NCBI GenBank assembly: GCA_900541715.1
Contig: UQLI01000015.1
Location: 1 to 42,301 of the forward strand
DNA from: an uncultured Collinsella sp.
GTDB taxonomy: Bacteria; Actinomycetota; Coriobacteriia; Coriobacteriales; Coriobacteriaceae
Reading direction: 5' to 3'
Length of the DNA: 42,301 bases
Shown: in pieces, positions 31,325 to 40,462 of the stretch
Position numbering within the stretch: position 1 is the stretch's first letter
Layout: every line of letters starts with the position of its first letter
The notes under the pieces: model-generated
The model's input: only the letters and a program-made list of their open reading frames with translations
Database searches by the model: none
What the model was told of the DNA's origin: nothing
Program-made: the position numbers and the translations under genes

Positions 31325-32515
31325 ATGGCCTTTACCAAGAAGACCGTCCGCGACATCGATGTCGACGGAAAGCGCGTTCTCGTCCGCGTTGACTTTAACG
31401 TGCCTATCAAGGATGGCGTCGTTGGCGACACCACCCGTATCAAGGCTGCCCTGCCCACCATCAACTACCTCGTTGAGCACAACGCTCGCGTCATCCTCAT
31501 GAGCCACCTCGGCCGTCCCGAGGGCACCGGCTTCCAGCCCGAGCTCTCCCTTGAGCCCGTCGCCAAGAAGCTCGCTGAGCTCTCTGGTCTCGACGTTGCC
31601 TTTGTCGCCGACACCTACGGCGAGAAGGCTGCTGAGGCTGTCGCCGCCGTCGAGCCGGGCAAGGTCCTCGTTCTCGAGAACGTCCGTTTTGACAAGCGTG
31701 AGAAGAAGAACGATCCCGAGATCGCCAAGAAGCTCGCTTCCTATGGTGACGTCTTCGTTCTCGATGCCTTCGGCACCGCTCACCGCGCCCAGGGTTCCGT
31801 CGTGGGCCCCGCCGCTTACCTGCCTGCCGTCGCTGGCTTCTTGCTCGAGAAGGAGGTCGACACGCTGACCGGCATCTTCGCCGAGCCCGAGCGCCCCTTC
31901 GTCGCCATCGTCGGCGGTTCCAAGGTTTCCTCCAAGATCGGCGTTCTCGATCACCTCATCGACTCCGCTGACACCCTGATCATCGGTGGCGGCATGGCCT
32001 ACACCTTCTTCCTGGCTCAGGGCCTGTCCGTTGGTCAGTCCCTCAAGGAAGAGGACTGGGTCGAGCGCGCCGGCGAGATGCTCAAGAAGGCTGAGGAGAA
32101 GGGTGTCAAGATCCTGCTCCCCATCGACAACCGTGTTGCAGATCACTTTGGCGAGGACGCTGTCCCCGAGGTTGTCGCTTCCGACGCTATCCCCGACGAT
32201 CGTGAGGGTATGGACATCGGTCCCAAGACCGAGGAGCTCTATGCCGAGGCTGTCAAGGGCGCCAAGACCGTGTTCTGGAATGGCCCCATGGGCGTCTTCG
32301 AGTTCGACAACTTCGCTCACGGCACCCAGGCTATCGCCGAGGCTGTCGCCGAGGCCGACTGCACCTCGATCATCGGCGGTGGCGACTCTGTCGCAGCCGT
32401 CAACAAGTTCAACCTGGCCGACAAGATGAGCTGGATCTCCACCGGTGGTGGCGCTTCCATGGAGCTCGTCGAGGGTAAGGCCCTGCCCGGAGTGGAGGCG
32501 CTTCTCGATGCCTAA
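31325..32515 (+). CDS. pgk: Phosphoglycerate kinase
   Basis: Pgk transfers phosphate from 1,3-bisphosphoglycerate to ADP. The 396-residue protein has RVDFNVPI, the substrate arginine region MSHLGRPEG, the nucleotide region GGSKVSSKIGVL, and the C-terminal STGGGASMELVEG. All are canonical and length is standard. ATG at 31325 starts the family similarity; AAAGG lies about 11 nt upstream, a little far. No promoter was recognised in the 56-nt gap after the gap terminator, which holds a 6-bp TCTGCC/GGCAGA hairpin (31280-31300), so read-through from gap may supply it. The end overlaps tpiA by 8 nt, showing coupling. Confidence 0.97.
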   Translation: MAFTKKTVRDIDVDGKRVLVRVDFNVPIKDGVVGDTTRIKAALPTINYLVEHNARVILMSHLGRPEGTGFQPELSLEPVAKKLAELSGLDVAFVADTYGEKAAEAVAAVEPGKVLVLENVRFDKREKKNDPEIAKKLASYGDVFVLDAFGTAHRAQGSVVGPAAYLPAVAGFLLEKEVDTLTGIFAEPERPFVAIVGGSKVSSKIGVLDHLIDSADTLIIGGGMAYTFFLAQGLSVGQSLKEEDWVERAGEMLKKAEEKGVKILLPIDNRVADHFGEDAVPEVVASDAIPDDREGMDIGPKTEELYAEAVKGAKTVFWNGPMGVFEFDNFAHGTQAIAEAVAEADCTSIIGGGDSVAAVNKFNLADKMSWISTGGGASMELVEGKALPGVEALLDA

Positions 32516-33275
32516 TCGCACCCTTCTTATCGCTGGTAACTGGAAGATGAACAACGACGTCGCCGAGGCCGCCAAGCTCGCCGACGAGCTGGCTCAGGCT
32601 CTGCCCGAGGTTCCGGCTGGCGTCGAGGTGCTCGTCTGCCCTCCGACCATTGACATCACCACGGTTCATGACCGCATTCAGGCTGCCCCCATCGCCCTCG
32701 GTGCACAGAACGTGTACTGGGAGGCCAAGGGTGCCTTCACCGGTGAGTCCTCTTGCGACATGCTCAAGTCCGCTGGCTGCACCTACTGCATCATCGGTCA
32801 CTCCGAGCGTCGCGACTACTTCCACGAGACCGACGAGGATCAGAACAACAAGGCCAAGGCTCTCGTTGCCGCCGGTCTTGTTCCCGTCTTCTGCTGCGGC
32901 GAGTCCCTCGAGGTCCGCGAGGCTGGCACCTATGTCGAGCACGTCGTGAACCAGGTCAAGGCCGGCCTTGCTGGTCTTGAGATCACCTGCCCCAAGCAGG
33001 TCGTCGTCGCCTACGAGCCCATCTGGGCCATCGGCACCGGCAAGACCGCTACCGCCGAGGACGCTCAGGAGGTCTGCGGCGCTATCCGTGAGACCCTCAA
33101 GGAGATGTTCGGCGAGGAGCTCGCCGACGGCATCCGCGTCCTGTACGGTGGTTCCGCCAAGCCCGGCAACATTGCCGAGCTCGTCGCCAAGCCCGACGTT
33201 GACGGCGCCCTCGTGGGCGGCGCTTCGCTCAAGGCTGCCGACTTCGCCTCTATGGTCGTCAAGGCAGGCGAGTAG
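32508..33275 (+). CDS. tpiA: Triose-phosphate isomerase
   Basis: TpiA interconverts dihydroxyacetone phosphate and glyceraldehyde-3-P. The 255-residue protein has AGNWKMN (N11, K13), the catalytic histidine in IIGHSERRDYF, the catalytic glutamate and flexible loop in AYEPIWAIGTGKTA, and the phosphate-binding LYGGSAKPGN. The ATG at 32508 lies inside the end of pgk, and the ribosome site GTGGAGG is within pgk. gpmI starts 5 nt after its stop. Together they form a compact lower-glycolysis operon. Confidence 0.97.
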   Translation: MPNRTLLIAGNWKMNNDVAEAAKLADELAQALPEVPAGVEVLVCPPTIDITTVHDRIQAAPIALGAQNVYWEAKGAFTGESSCDMLKSAGCTYCIIGHSERRDYFHETDEDQNNKAKALVAAGLVPVFCCGESLEVREAGTYVEHVVNQVKAGLAGLEITCPKQVVVAYEPIWAIGTGKTATAEDAQEVCGAIRETLKEMFGEELADGIRVLYGGSAKPGNIAELVAKPDVDGALVGGASLKAADFASMVVKAGE

Positions 33276-33280
33276 GACAT

Positions 33281-34834
33281 ATGGCACAGCGTCATCTTCC
33301 TGCACTCCTGATTATCATGGATGGCTGCGGCCTTGCTCCGGCCGATGGTGAGAACGCCGTCGCCGCTGCCAAGACGCCCTTCCTTGATAGCCTATACGAG
33401 AAGTATCCTCACACCACGCTCGGTGCTTCGGGCGAGGACGTGGGCCTTCCCGACGGCCAGATGGGCAACTCCGAGGTAGGCCACCTCAACATCGGTGCCG
33501 GCCGCATCGTGTTCCAGGAGCTTTCGCGCATCAACAATGCCATCAAGGACGGCTCCATCGCCAAGAACGAGGTCTTCGTCAAGGCTATGGACGACGTCAA
33601 GGCTGACGGCAAGACTCTCCACCTCATGGGCCTTATGAGCCCTGGCGGTGTTCATTCTCACATGAACCACGTCGAGGCTCTGGTCAAGATGGCTGCCGAG
33701 CACGGTGTCAAGACCGTTCGCGTCCACGCCTTTATGGATGGCCGCGACGTTGACCCGCAGTCCGGCGCTGGCTATATGAGTGAGTTCTGCGCCTTCCTGG
33801 CGAAGATCTCCGAGGAGACCGGTTGCGACGCTCGCGTCGCCACCGTCTCGGGCCGCTATTGGGCCATGGACCGCGACAACCGTTGGGAGCGCATCCAGCG
33901 TGCCTACGACGTCATGGTCAACGCGTCCGATGCCGATGTCGACCCTGTTGCCGGTATCAAGGCCTACTACGAGAAGGATCCGCGCGGCGACGAGTTCGTC
34001 GAGCCCTTCGCTGCCCACAACGAGGGCATCCACGAGGGCGACGCGGCCATCTTCTTCAACTTCCGTCCCGACCGCGCTCGTCAGATGACCCGCGTGTTCA
34101 CGGACAAGGAGTTCGACGGCTTTGAGCGCGAGCAGATCAAGCTTTCGCACTTTGTGACGATGACCGAGTACGATCCGACGTTTGACGTCGAGGTCGCCTT
34201 CCCCAAGACGTTCCCCGAGAACGTCCTGGCCGACGTTATCGCCGCCAACGGCCTGAAGCAGCTGCACACCGCCGAGACCGAGAAGTACGCCCACGTGACG
34301 TTCTTCCTCAACGGCGGCATCGAGGAGCCCAAGGAGGGCGAGGAGCGCGTGCTCGTCGCTTCCCCCAAGGTCGCTACCTACGATCTGCAGCCCGAGATGA
34401 GCGCTCCCGAGGTTACCGAGAAGCTTGTCGCCGCCATCAACGAGGATCGCGCTGATTTCTACATCGTGAACTTCGCGAACTGCGACATGGTTGGTCACAC
34501 CGGTGTCTTCGACGCCGCCGTTAAGGCCGTCGAGGCCGTTGACGATGCCCTGTCTAAGGTTGTCCCGGCGATTCTCGCCAAGGGCGGCTTTGCGCTGATC
34601 ACCGCCGACCACGGCAACGCCGATCACATGTTTGACGTTGCTTCCGACGGTTCCAAGCATCCGTTTACGGCTCACACCACCAACCGTGTGCCGTTCATCA
34701 TCGTTGATGAGAAGGCCAAGCTCACCGGTGTCGAGGACGGCCGTCTTTCCGATATCGCTCCGACCATGCTCACCATGGCTGGTATTGAGCCTTCCGCCGA
34801 GATGACGGGCCGCGTGCTCGCCACCGAGGCCTAA
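33281..34834 (+). CDS. gpmI: 2,3-bisphosphoglycerate-independent phosphoglycerate mutase
   Basis: GpmI interconverts 3- and 2-phosphoglycerate with two manganese ions and a phosphoserine intermediate. The 517-residue alkaline-phosphatase-fold protein has the first metal residue in IIMDGCG (D14), the nucleophile S64 in MGNSEVGHLNIGAG, the substrate loop SPGGVHSH, HAFMDGRDVDP, FNFRPDRARQ, and the late metal sites NCDMVGHTG and TADHGNADHM. Length is standard (about 510). It closes the pgk-tpiA-gpmI operon and is followed by a strong terminator. Inclusion of gpmI in the gap-pgk-tpi-secG block is less usual in actinobacteria. Confidence 0.96.
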   Translation: MAQRHLPALLIIMDGCGLAPADGENAVAAAKTPFLDSLYEKYPHTTLGASGEDVGLPDGQMGNSEVGHLNIGAGRIVFQELSRINNAIKDGSIAKNEVFVKAMDDVKADGKTLHLMGLMSPGGVHSHMNHVEALVKMAAEHGVKTVRVHAFMDGRDVDPQSGAGYMSEFCAFLAKISEETGCDARVATVSGRYWAMDRDNRWERIQRAYDVMVNASDADVDPVAGIKAYYEKDPRGDEFVEPFAAHNEGIHEGDAAIFFNFRPDRARQMTRVFTDKEFDGFEREQIKLSHFVTMTEYDPTFDVEVAFPKTFPENVLADVIAANGLKQLHTAETEKYAHVTFFLNGGIEEPKEGEERVLVASPKVATYDLQPEMSAPEVTEKLVAAINEDRADFYIVNFANCDMVGHTGVFDAAVKAVEAVDDALSKVVPAILAKGGFALITADHGNADHMFDVASDGSKHPFTAHTTNRVPFIIVDEKAKLTGVEDGRLSDIAPTMLTMAGIEPSAEMTGRVLATEA

Positions 34835-34860
34835 TAGAAAACAAATACCGTTTTCTAGTA

Positions 34861-34894
34861 AGGGGGTTGTCCACAACCGGACAACCCCCTTTTT
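34861..34894 (+). terminator. Terminator of the pgk-tpiA-gpmI operon
   Basis: A perfect 12-bp stem (34861-34872 with 34879-34890) has a 6-nt loop and runs into a T5 tract (34890-34894). Confidence 0.92.
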
Positions 34895-34998
34895 GGTATT
34901 TCTGCCATTTCCACCCCGTCCTTGAGTGGCAGGTAGGGGAGAGCGGGGGATTGTGGTACAGTACTGGAGTTTAAACGGTTCTATTAAGGAGCTTATCT

Positions 34999-35253
34999 AT
35001 GGGTCCGTTCCAGATTCTTCTGTTTGTCGTTTGGGCTGTCTCTGCCGTGGCGCTGACGATTCTCGTCCTGATGCATTCCGGTAAGGGCACCGGCGTTTCG
35101 GATATGATCGCTAGCTCGCTGTATAACTCCAGCTCTGCCACGGGCGTCATGGAGCAGAACCTCGACCGCCTGACCGTCATCATGGCTGTCGTGTTTGCCG
35201 TGTGCGTCGTGCTGTGCATGTTCTTCTTCCCGCAGGGCATCGTCGGCTACTAA
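34999..35253 (+). CDS. secG: Preprotein translocase subunit SecG
   Basis: SecG is the small SecYEG subunit that assists protein translocation. The 84-residue protein has two transmembrane segments (about 5-24 and 58-78) around the conserved polar loop with LMHSGKGTGVSDMI. Length is typical. AAGGAG 7 nt before the ATG at 34999 fixes the start. It is the usual partner downstream of tpiA in actinobacteria, here separated by gpmI. Terminators flank it on both sides, so it is its own transcription unit; a clear promoter could not be assigned. Confidence 0.92.
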   Translation: MGPFQILLFVVWAVSAVALTILVLMHSGKGTGVSDMIASSLYNSSSATGVMEQNLDRLTVIMAVVFAVCVVLCMFFFPQGIVGY

Positions 35254-35274
35254 GCACGAGCCGCATAAATATTC

Positions 35275-35306
35275 AAAAAGGGTCCCGTAAGTGCGGGACC
35301 CTTTTT
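35275..35306 (+). terminator. Terminator after secG
   Basis: A perfect 13-bp stem (35275-35287 with 35294-35306) has a 6-nt loop, an A5 tract before it and a T5 tract after it, so it can work on both strands. Confidence 0.93.
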
Positions 35307-35400
35307 GTTTACATATTTGTAACAGAGTCAAAATATCCCCACATACTTCGCCCAACTAAAGAAATTCTCGACCGTTAACCGGAATTAGCCCCAAATTGTG

Positions 35401-35547
35401 TATAAAATGCGCTACTGTATTACAAAACGTTGGTCCGTTGTGCATAACCAGCCATAGCAGCGGGCGGCGTTTTGATGGTTCGGATCGGATTGTTTCGACA
35501 TGTGTCCGACTGAACATTTCTTTGTCCTATCTCATAAGGAGGATGGC
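35401..35547 (+). promoter_or_regulatory. Promoter and leader region of the oligopeptide transporter operon
   Basis: TATAAAAT at 35401-35408 is a good -10 candidate, without a clear -35. The leader of about 135 nt has CAAAACG (35423-35429) complementary to CGTTTTG (35468-35474), and a hairpin 35478-35515 with GTTC/GAAC and TCGGA/TCCGA pairs around an internal loop. It does not resemble the leader of the other ABC operon. The region 35307-35400 is AT-rich with nothing else recognised. Confidence 0.4.
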
Positions 35548-37224
35548 ATGGCTGATTCTATGTTCCACCAGCCCGTTATGGGTCGTCGCGCCTTTGTTGG
35601 CGGCACCCTTGCTGCGAGCTCCATGGCTTTTCTTGCCGCATGTGGCAAGAAGGGTGGCGACGCTTCCGGTTCTGAGTCCGGTTCGACGCTGAACTTCTAC
35701 ATCAACAACCCGGTCTGCATCGACCCCTACAATGTCCAGGAGGACCAGGGCACTCAGGTCGAGTACCAGCTCTTTGACGCTCTGACCTCTTACGACGCCG
35801 AGAAGGGCGAGATCGTTCCGCTGGCTTGCGAGTCCTTTGAGTCCAACGACGACGCCACCGAGTTTACCTTCAAGATCAAGAAGGCCAAGTTCCACAACGG
35901 TGACGACGTTACCTCCAAGTCCTTCAAGCTCGGTTGGGAGCGTCTGGTCAACACCAAGTCGGCCATCGCTACCGAGTACGGTCCTTCCGAGGTCTCCTAT
36001 CACCTTTCCATGGTCGAGGGTTATGACGACCTGCTTGCCGGTAACGCTACCGAGCTCACCGGTGTTACGTGCCCCGACGATGAGACCCTCGTCGTCAAGC
36101 TGTCTTCCGCTTACGCTGACTTCCCCTTCGTCGCCTCTCATCCGGCTCTGGCCCCGGTTCCCGAGTGCGCCGAGTCCGATGTCAAGAGCTTCTATCTTGC
36201 CCCGGTCGGTAACGGCCCGTTCATGATGGACGGCAAGTGGGAGGATGGCCAGGAGATCAACGTCAAGAAGTTCGACGATTACTATGGCGACAAGGCCAAG
36301 ATCGATGGCATCCACTTCCAGGTCATCAAGGACATGGAGACCGCTTACAAGGAGTTCCAGGCCGGTAACCTCGATGTCTGCGACGTTCCCGTCGCTCAGA
36401 TCGATGCCGCCAAGAAGGATCGCGGCGTGTCCAAGGACGGCTACACCATGGGTGACGGCGAGCGCATGCTGCTCGGCGCCGAGCCTTCCACGTACTATCT
36501 GACCTGCAACACCACGGCCGAGCCGTTCAACAACGCCGACCTGCGTAGGGGCATCTCCCTGGCCATTAACCGTGAGGCCATCTGCAAGACCATCTTCAAG
36601 GGTACCCGTACCCCTGCCGACGGCATTGTTCCTCCGGGCATCGATGGCTACAAGGAGGGCGCGTGGGAGTTCTGCGCCTACGATGTCGACAAGGCTAACG
36701 AGTACCTCGACAAGGTTGCTCCCGCTGGCGCTAACGGGGATCGTGGCATTAGCGTGACCCTGTCCTACAACCAGGACGGCGGTCACAAGGAGATCATGGA
36801 GTCCATCATCGGCGACCTCGCCAAGGTTGGCGTTACCGCTGTCTCCGATACCCCTGAGTGGTCTGCCCTGCTCGAGCAGTATCAGAACTTTAACTATCAG
36901 TTCGGTCGTCTGGGTTGGATTGCCGACTACCCGATCATGGACAACTTCCTGTATCCGCTGTTCCACTCCGACTCCCTCGGTGGCGACAACCGCTCCGGTT
37001 ACAACAACCCCGAGTTCGACGCCAAGGTCGACGAGGCTCGTACTATTGTTGACGACGAGGAGCGCGTCGCTAAGATGCAGGAGGCCGACGCAATGGTCGC
37101 TGCCGACTGCCCGGTCATCCCGATTATGTTCTACACGCACACCATCGCCGGCTCCGATCGCATCAAGCACCTCTATGTCGATCCGCAGAAGCACGCCGAT
37201 CTGGGTACCGCTGAGCTCGCCTAA
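35548..37224 (+). CDS. oppA: Oligopeptide-binding lipoprotein, OppA family
   Basis: The 558-residue SBP_bac_5 protein has an N terminus with paired arginines (MGRRAFVGG, R13-R14), a hydrophobic stretch and the lipobox LAAC with C32, so it is a lipoprotein, perhaps Tat-exported. The mature domain shows the peptide-binding hallmarks FYINNPVCIDPYNVQ and LRRGISLAINREAI, closest to OppA of peptide importers. It should capture oligopeptides at the membrane surface for the OppBCDF proteins downstream. ATAAGGAGG before ATG 35548 decides the start. A hairpin in the 156-nt gap after it probably lowers downstream expression. Codon use is biased, as in a highly expressed receptor. Confidence 0.9.
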   Translation: MADSMFHQPVMGRRAFVGGTLAASSMAFLAACGKKGGDASGSESGSTLNFYINNPVCIDPYNVQEDQGTQVEYQLFDALTSYDAEKGEIVPLACESFESNDDATEFTFKIKKAKFHNGDDVTSKSFKLGWERLVNTKSAIATEYGPSEVSYHLSMVEGYDDLLAGNATELTGVTCPDDETLVVKLSSAYADFPFVASHPALAPVPECAESDVKSFYLAPVGNGPFMMDGKWEDGQEINVKKFDDYYGDKAKIDGIHFQVIKDMETAYKEFQAGNLDVCDVPVAQIDAAKKDRGVSKDGYTMGDGERMLLGAEPSTYYLTCNTTAEPFNNADLRRGISLAINREAICKTIFKGTRTPADGIVPPGIDGYKEGAWEFCAYDVDKANEYLDKVAPAGANGDRGISVTLSYNQDGGHKEIMESIIGDLAKVGVTAVSDTPEWSALLEQYQNFNYQFGRLGWIADYPIMDNFLYPLFHSDSLGGDNRSGYNNPEFDAKVDEARTIVDDEERVAKMQEADAMVAADCPVIPIMFYTHTIAGSDRIKHLYVDPQKHADLGTAELA

Positions 37225-37320
37225 GAGTTTGCAGCTTCCGTGAGGGTCAAGTATTTACGTAGACCTCATGGGAAACATACAGTTCTCCCTAACCTGGGGT
37301 AAACTGGCTGATGGTAATTT

Positions 37321-37350
37321 TGGGATGCCGGTCTGGCGATCGGCATCCCA
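37321..37350 (+). promoter_or_regulatory. Intercistronic hairpin between oppA and oppB
   Basis: A perfect 10-bp stem (37321-37330 with 37341-37350) has a 10-nt loop, is preceded by TTTT and followed by TTTAGG. It may be a partial terminator or an mRNA-stabilising element for oppA. Confidence 0.6.
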
Positions 37351-37380
37351 TTTAGGTTAATCCCTAGATAGGGGAGTGGT

Positions 37381-38418
37381 ATGGGTAAGTACATCGTTAA
37401 ACGTGTGCTTCAGTTCATCCCGGTGTTTTTGGGCGTTACGCTGATTCTGTTCGCCCTCCAGAATATCGTGCCGGGAGATCCGATCAAGCTGATCGGTGGA
37501 GACAAGGCTCTGTCCCCCGAGGTGGAGCTTCAGCTTCGCGTTCGCTATCACCTGGTCCAGACGGACGAGGACGGCAACGCGATCCTTGACGAGAACGGCG
37601 ACCCCGTTCAAACGTCGCTCGTGGACCGTTACTTGTATTACATGAACGGCCTGCTTCATGGCGATCTGGGCAATTCGTATCAGCGCAAGCTGCCGGTTAC
37701 GGAAATCTTCGCCCAGAAGTATCCGTATACGGTCAAACTTGCCGCGTGCGCCATCGTGCTCGAGGCAATCATGGGTATCGGTGCGGGTATCATTTCGGCG
37801 GTAAAGCGTTATTCCTTCTGGGATATTTTGGTAACGCTCACCACGTCGATCCTCGTTGCGGTCCCGGCCTTCTGGCTCGGTATGTTGCTGCAGCTGTTCT
37901 TTGGCGTCATCCTCAAGGACGCCACGGGCGGTGCAATCTCCATGCCGATCTCGGGTGCCGGCGGTTCCAGCTCTCAGTATCAGGATTGGATGCACTATGT
38001 GCTTCCGACCATTACGCTGGCTTCGGTTTCGACCGCTTATGCTGCGCGCATTATGCGCTCGCAGCTGCTTGACGTCATGAACCAGGATTACATCCGTACG
38101 GCAAAGGCCAAGGGTCTCTCCAATCGTGCGATCATCGTCAAGCATGCGCTTAAGAATGCACTCATCCCCGTCGTTACCTATATTGGTGTCGACTTTGGCG
38201 GCATGCTTTCGGGCGCCATCCTGACCGAGACGGTCTTTAACTGGCCCGGTATCGGCTATGAGGTCTATCGCGCCATTAGCATGCGTGACTGGCCCATCGT
38301 TATGGGCGGCGTTACGCTCATCGTTGTCGTCGTCATGGTGATCAACCTGCTCGTCGACATTAGCTATGCATTCCTCGACCCGCGCATCCGCCTTGGCGGT
38401 CCGTCGGATAAGGCCTAA
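37381..38418 (+). CDS. oppB: Oligopeptide ABC transporter permease OppB
   Basis: The 345-residue permease has about six membrane segments, the family start YIVKRVLQFIPVFLGVTLI, the conserved NIVPGDPIKLIGG, GDLGNSYQRKLPV, and the EAA-type coupling loop DYIRTAKAKGLSNRAII. A polar insert after the first segment (about residues 45-80) is normal for OppB. GGGGAG is 5-10 nt before the ATG at 37381. It pairs with OppC, whose gene starts 14 nt after its stop. Confidence 0.93.
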   Translation: MGKYIVKRVLQFIPVFLGVTLILFALQNIVPGDPIKLIGGDKALSPEVELQLRVRYHLVQTDEDGNAILDENGDPVQTSLVDRYLYYMNGLLHGDLGNSYQRKLPVTEIFAQKYPYTVKLAACAIVLEAIMGIGAGIISAVKRYSFWDILVTLTTSILVAVPAFWLGMLLQLFFGVILKDATGGAISMPISGAGGSSSQYQDWMHYVLPTITLASVSTAYAARIMRSQLLDVMNQDYIRTAKAKGLSNRAIIVKHALKNALIPVVTYIGVDFGGMLSGAILTETVFNWPGIGYEVYRAISMRDWPIVMGGVTLIVVVVMVINLLVDISYAFLDPRIRLGGPSDKA

Positions 38419-38432
38419 GGGAGGTACGTCTC

Positions 38433-39368
38433 ATGCAGGAAACTGATTCTCAGTCTCAGGAGCAGGCTACCGCCACCAAGGTCGCATCTGCTCCCGCCAA
38501 GTCCCGCACGCTGTGGGGCGACGCTTTTAAGCGTCTTCGTAAGAACAAGCTCGCCGTTATCGGTGTCTGCTGGATCATCATCGTCGTTGTGGTTGCCCTG
38601 ACCGCAGATCTGTGGGCTAAGCCCTGGCTCGGTTCCCCGACGGCTTCCGACTCGACCACTATGGCCGAGACGTCGCTGTTGGCTCCGTGTGCAGAGCACC
38701 CGTTTGGCACCGACGCCCTTGGTCGTGACATTCTCGTCCGCGTTATCTACGGTGCGCGCGTTTCGCTGTCCGTCGGAATTATGGCCACCGCGATCTCCAC
38801 GCTAATTGGTCTGGTCATGGGTGCTCTGGCCGGTTTCTACGGCGGCATCTGGGATACGATCATCATGCGCTGTGCGGACATCTTCCTGGCGTTCCCGTAC
38901 GTGCTGTTCGTTGTCGCCATGATCGCCGTTATCGGCCGTGGCCTTCAGAACGTCTTTATCGCCATCGGTATTCTCGGCTGGCCTTCGATTGCGCGCGTCT
39001 TCCGATCCGCGATCCTGACCGTCAAGGAAAACGACTATGTTGATGCTGCGCGCGCGATGGGTGCATCCGATGCTCGTATCGTTGTACGTCACATCTTCCC
39101 GAACTCCGTCGCCTCCATCGTGGTCTACGCGACCATGAACATTGGTGGCGCCATACTGACCGAGTCCGCTCTGTCCTTCCTCGGCATGGGCGTTATTCCG
39201 CCTACGCCTTCGTGGGGCTCCATGATTCAGGACGGTCAGCAGTATCTCCTGACTGCTCCCTGGATGATGATCATGCCCGGTCTGGCAATTCTCTCGACGG
39301 TGCTCGCCTTCACCCTGTTGGGTGATGGTCTGCGCGACGCCCTCGACGTCAAGATGAAGGACGCATAA
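38433..39368 (+). CDS. oppC: Oligopeptide ABC transporter permease OppC
   Basis: The 311-residue permease has a hydrophilic, Gln/Ala-rich tail of about 30 residues. Then come the OppC_N membrane segment (KLAVIGVCWIIIVVVVALTA), HPFGTDALGRDILVRVIYGA, and the coupling loop DYVDAARAMGASDARIV. It forms the channel with OppB. GGGAGG precedes the ATG at 38433. Unlike the other importer, this permease is not fused to an ATPase; oppD starts 2 nt after its stop. Confidence 0.93.
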   Translation: MQETDSQSQEQATATKVASAPAKSRTLWGDAFKRLRKNKLAVIGVCWIIIVVVVALTADLWAKPWLGSPTASDSTTMAETSLLAPCAEHPFGTDALGRDILVRVIYGARVSLSVGIMATAISTLIGLVMGALAGFYGGIWDTIIMRCADIFLAFPYVLFVVAMIAVIGRGLQNVFIAIGILGWPSIARVFRSAILTVKENDYVDAARAMGASDARIVVRHIFPNSVASIVVYATMNIGGAILTESALSFLGMGVIPPTPSWGSMIQDGQQYLLTAPWMMIMPGLAILSTVLAFTLLGDGLRDALDVKMKDA

Positions 39369-39370
39369 GG

Positions 39371-40462
39371 ATGAAGAAGAACAAGAACTATGTGGACCTG
39401 AAGGACCAGCCGGTTCCCGAGGGCCAGCATCTGCTCGAGGTCGATGACCTTAAGATGTATTTCCACACCGAGGATGGCGTCGTTCGCGCTGTCGACGGTG
39501 TCTCCTACACGCTCGATCGCGGCGAGACCCTTGGCGTCGTCGGTGAGTCCGGCTCCGGTAAGTCCGTGACCGCCATGACCATCATGGGCCTTATCTCGAT
39601 GCCTCCGGGGAAGATCGAGGGCGGCGACGTTCGCTATCGCGGTCGTTCTATCCTCGAGATGACCGAGGAAGAGATGCAGCACATTCGCGGTAACGACATC
39701 GCGATGATCTTCCAGGATCCTATGACCTCCTTGAACCCGGTCTATAAGATTGGCAAGCAGGTGGGCGAGGGTCTTCGTCTGCACCGTGGCTACTCCAAGC
39801 AGGAGGCGCTCAAGCGCGCTACCGAGCTTTTGGACCTCGTGGGTATCCCCGAGCCCGAGAAGCGCGTCAATGAGTATCCGCACCAGTTCTCTGGCGGTAT
39901 GCGTCAGCGCGTCATGATTGCCATGGCTCTTGCCTGCGATCCCGATATTCTGATTGCCGACGAGCCCACGACGGCTCTGGACGTTACCATTCAGGCTCAG
40001 ATTATCGAGCTCATGCAGGAAATGCAGGAGAAGAACGGCAACGCCATCATCATGATTACCCATGACCTGGGCGTCGTCGCCGACATGGCCGATAAGATCA
40101 TGGTTATGTACGCCGGTCGTCCCGTCGAGTTCGGTACTGCTGAGGAAATCTTCTACGAGAGCCGCCACCCCTACACCTGGGGCCTTATCCGCTCCATCCC
40201 GGAGCAGGCCATCGAAGAGAAGAAGCCGCTTACGCCGATTCACGGCAACCCGCCTTCGCTCATGAACCTGCCCGAGGGCTGCGTGTTCTCGCCTCGTTGT
40301 CCCTATGCGACCGATAAGTGCCGCAAGCAGCGCCCCGAGCGCGTTGTCACCGAGTCTGGTCATTACTCTGCGTGCCACTACTCCGGTGACCCCGAGTTCC
40401 TCAAGAACGCTCCTGAGACGTCCCGTACGCGCAAGGATTCCAGGAAGGGAGGCGAGGCGTAA
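39371..40462 (+). CDS. oppD: Oligopeptide ABC transporter ATPase OppD
   Basis: The 363-residue ATPase has Walker A GESGSGKS (58-65), signature FSGGMRQRVMIAMAL and Walker B LIADEPTTALD. A full C-terminal oligopeptide-type extension has the cysteines GCVFSPRCPYATDKC and a final CHY. In the mycobacterial Opp ATPase subunit such cysteines hold a 4Fe-4S cluster. The start follows oppC after 2 nt and the stop overlaps oppF as TAATG. It is a canonical OppD. Confidence 0.94.
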   Translation: MKKNKNYVDLKDQPVPEGQHLLEVDDLKMYFHTEDGVVRAVDGVSYTLDRGETLGVVGESGSGKSVTAMTIMGLISMPPGKIEGGDVRYRGRSILEMTEEEMQHIRGNDIAMIFQDPMTSLNPVYKIGKQVGEGLRLHRGYSKQEALKRATELLDLVGIPEPEKRVNEYPHQFSGGMRQRVMIAMALACDPDILIADEPTTALDVTIQAQIIELMQEMQEKNGNAIIMITHDLGVVADMADKIMVMYAGRPVEFGTAEEIFYESRHPYTWGLIRSIPEQAIEEKKPLTPIHGNPPSLMNLPEGCVFSPRCPYATDKCRKQRPERVVTESGHYSACHYSGDPEFLKNAPETSRTRKDSRKGGEA

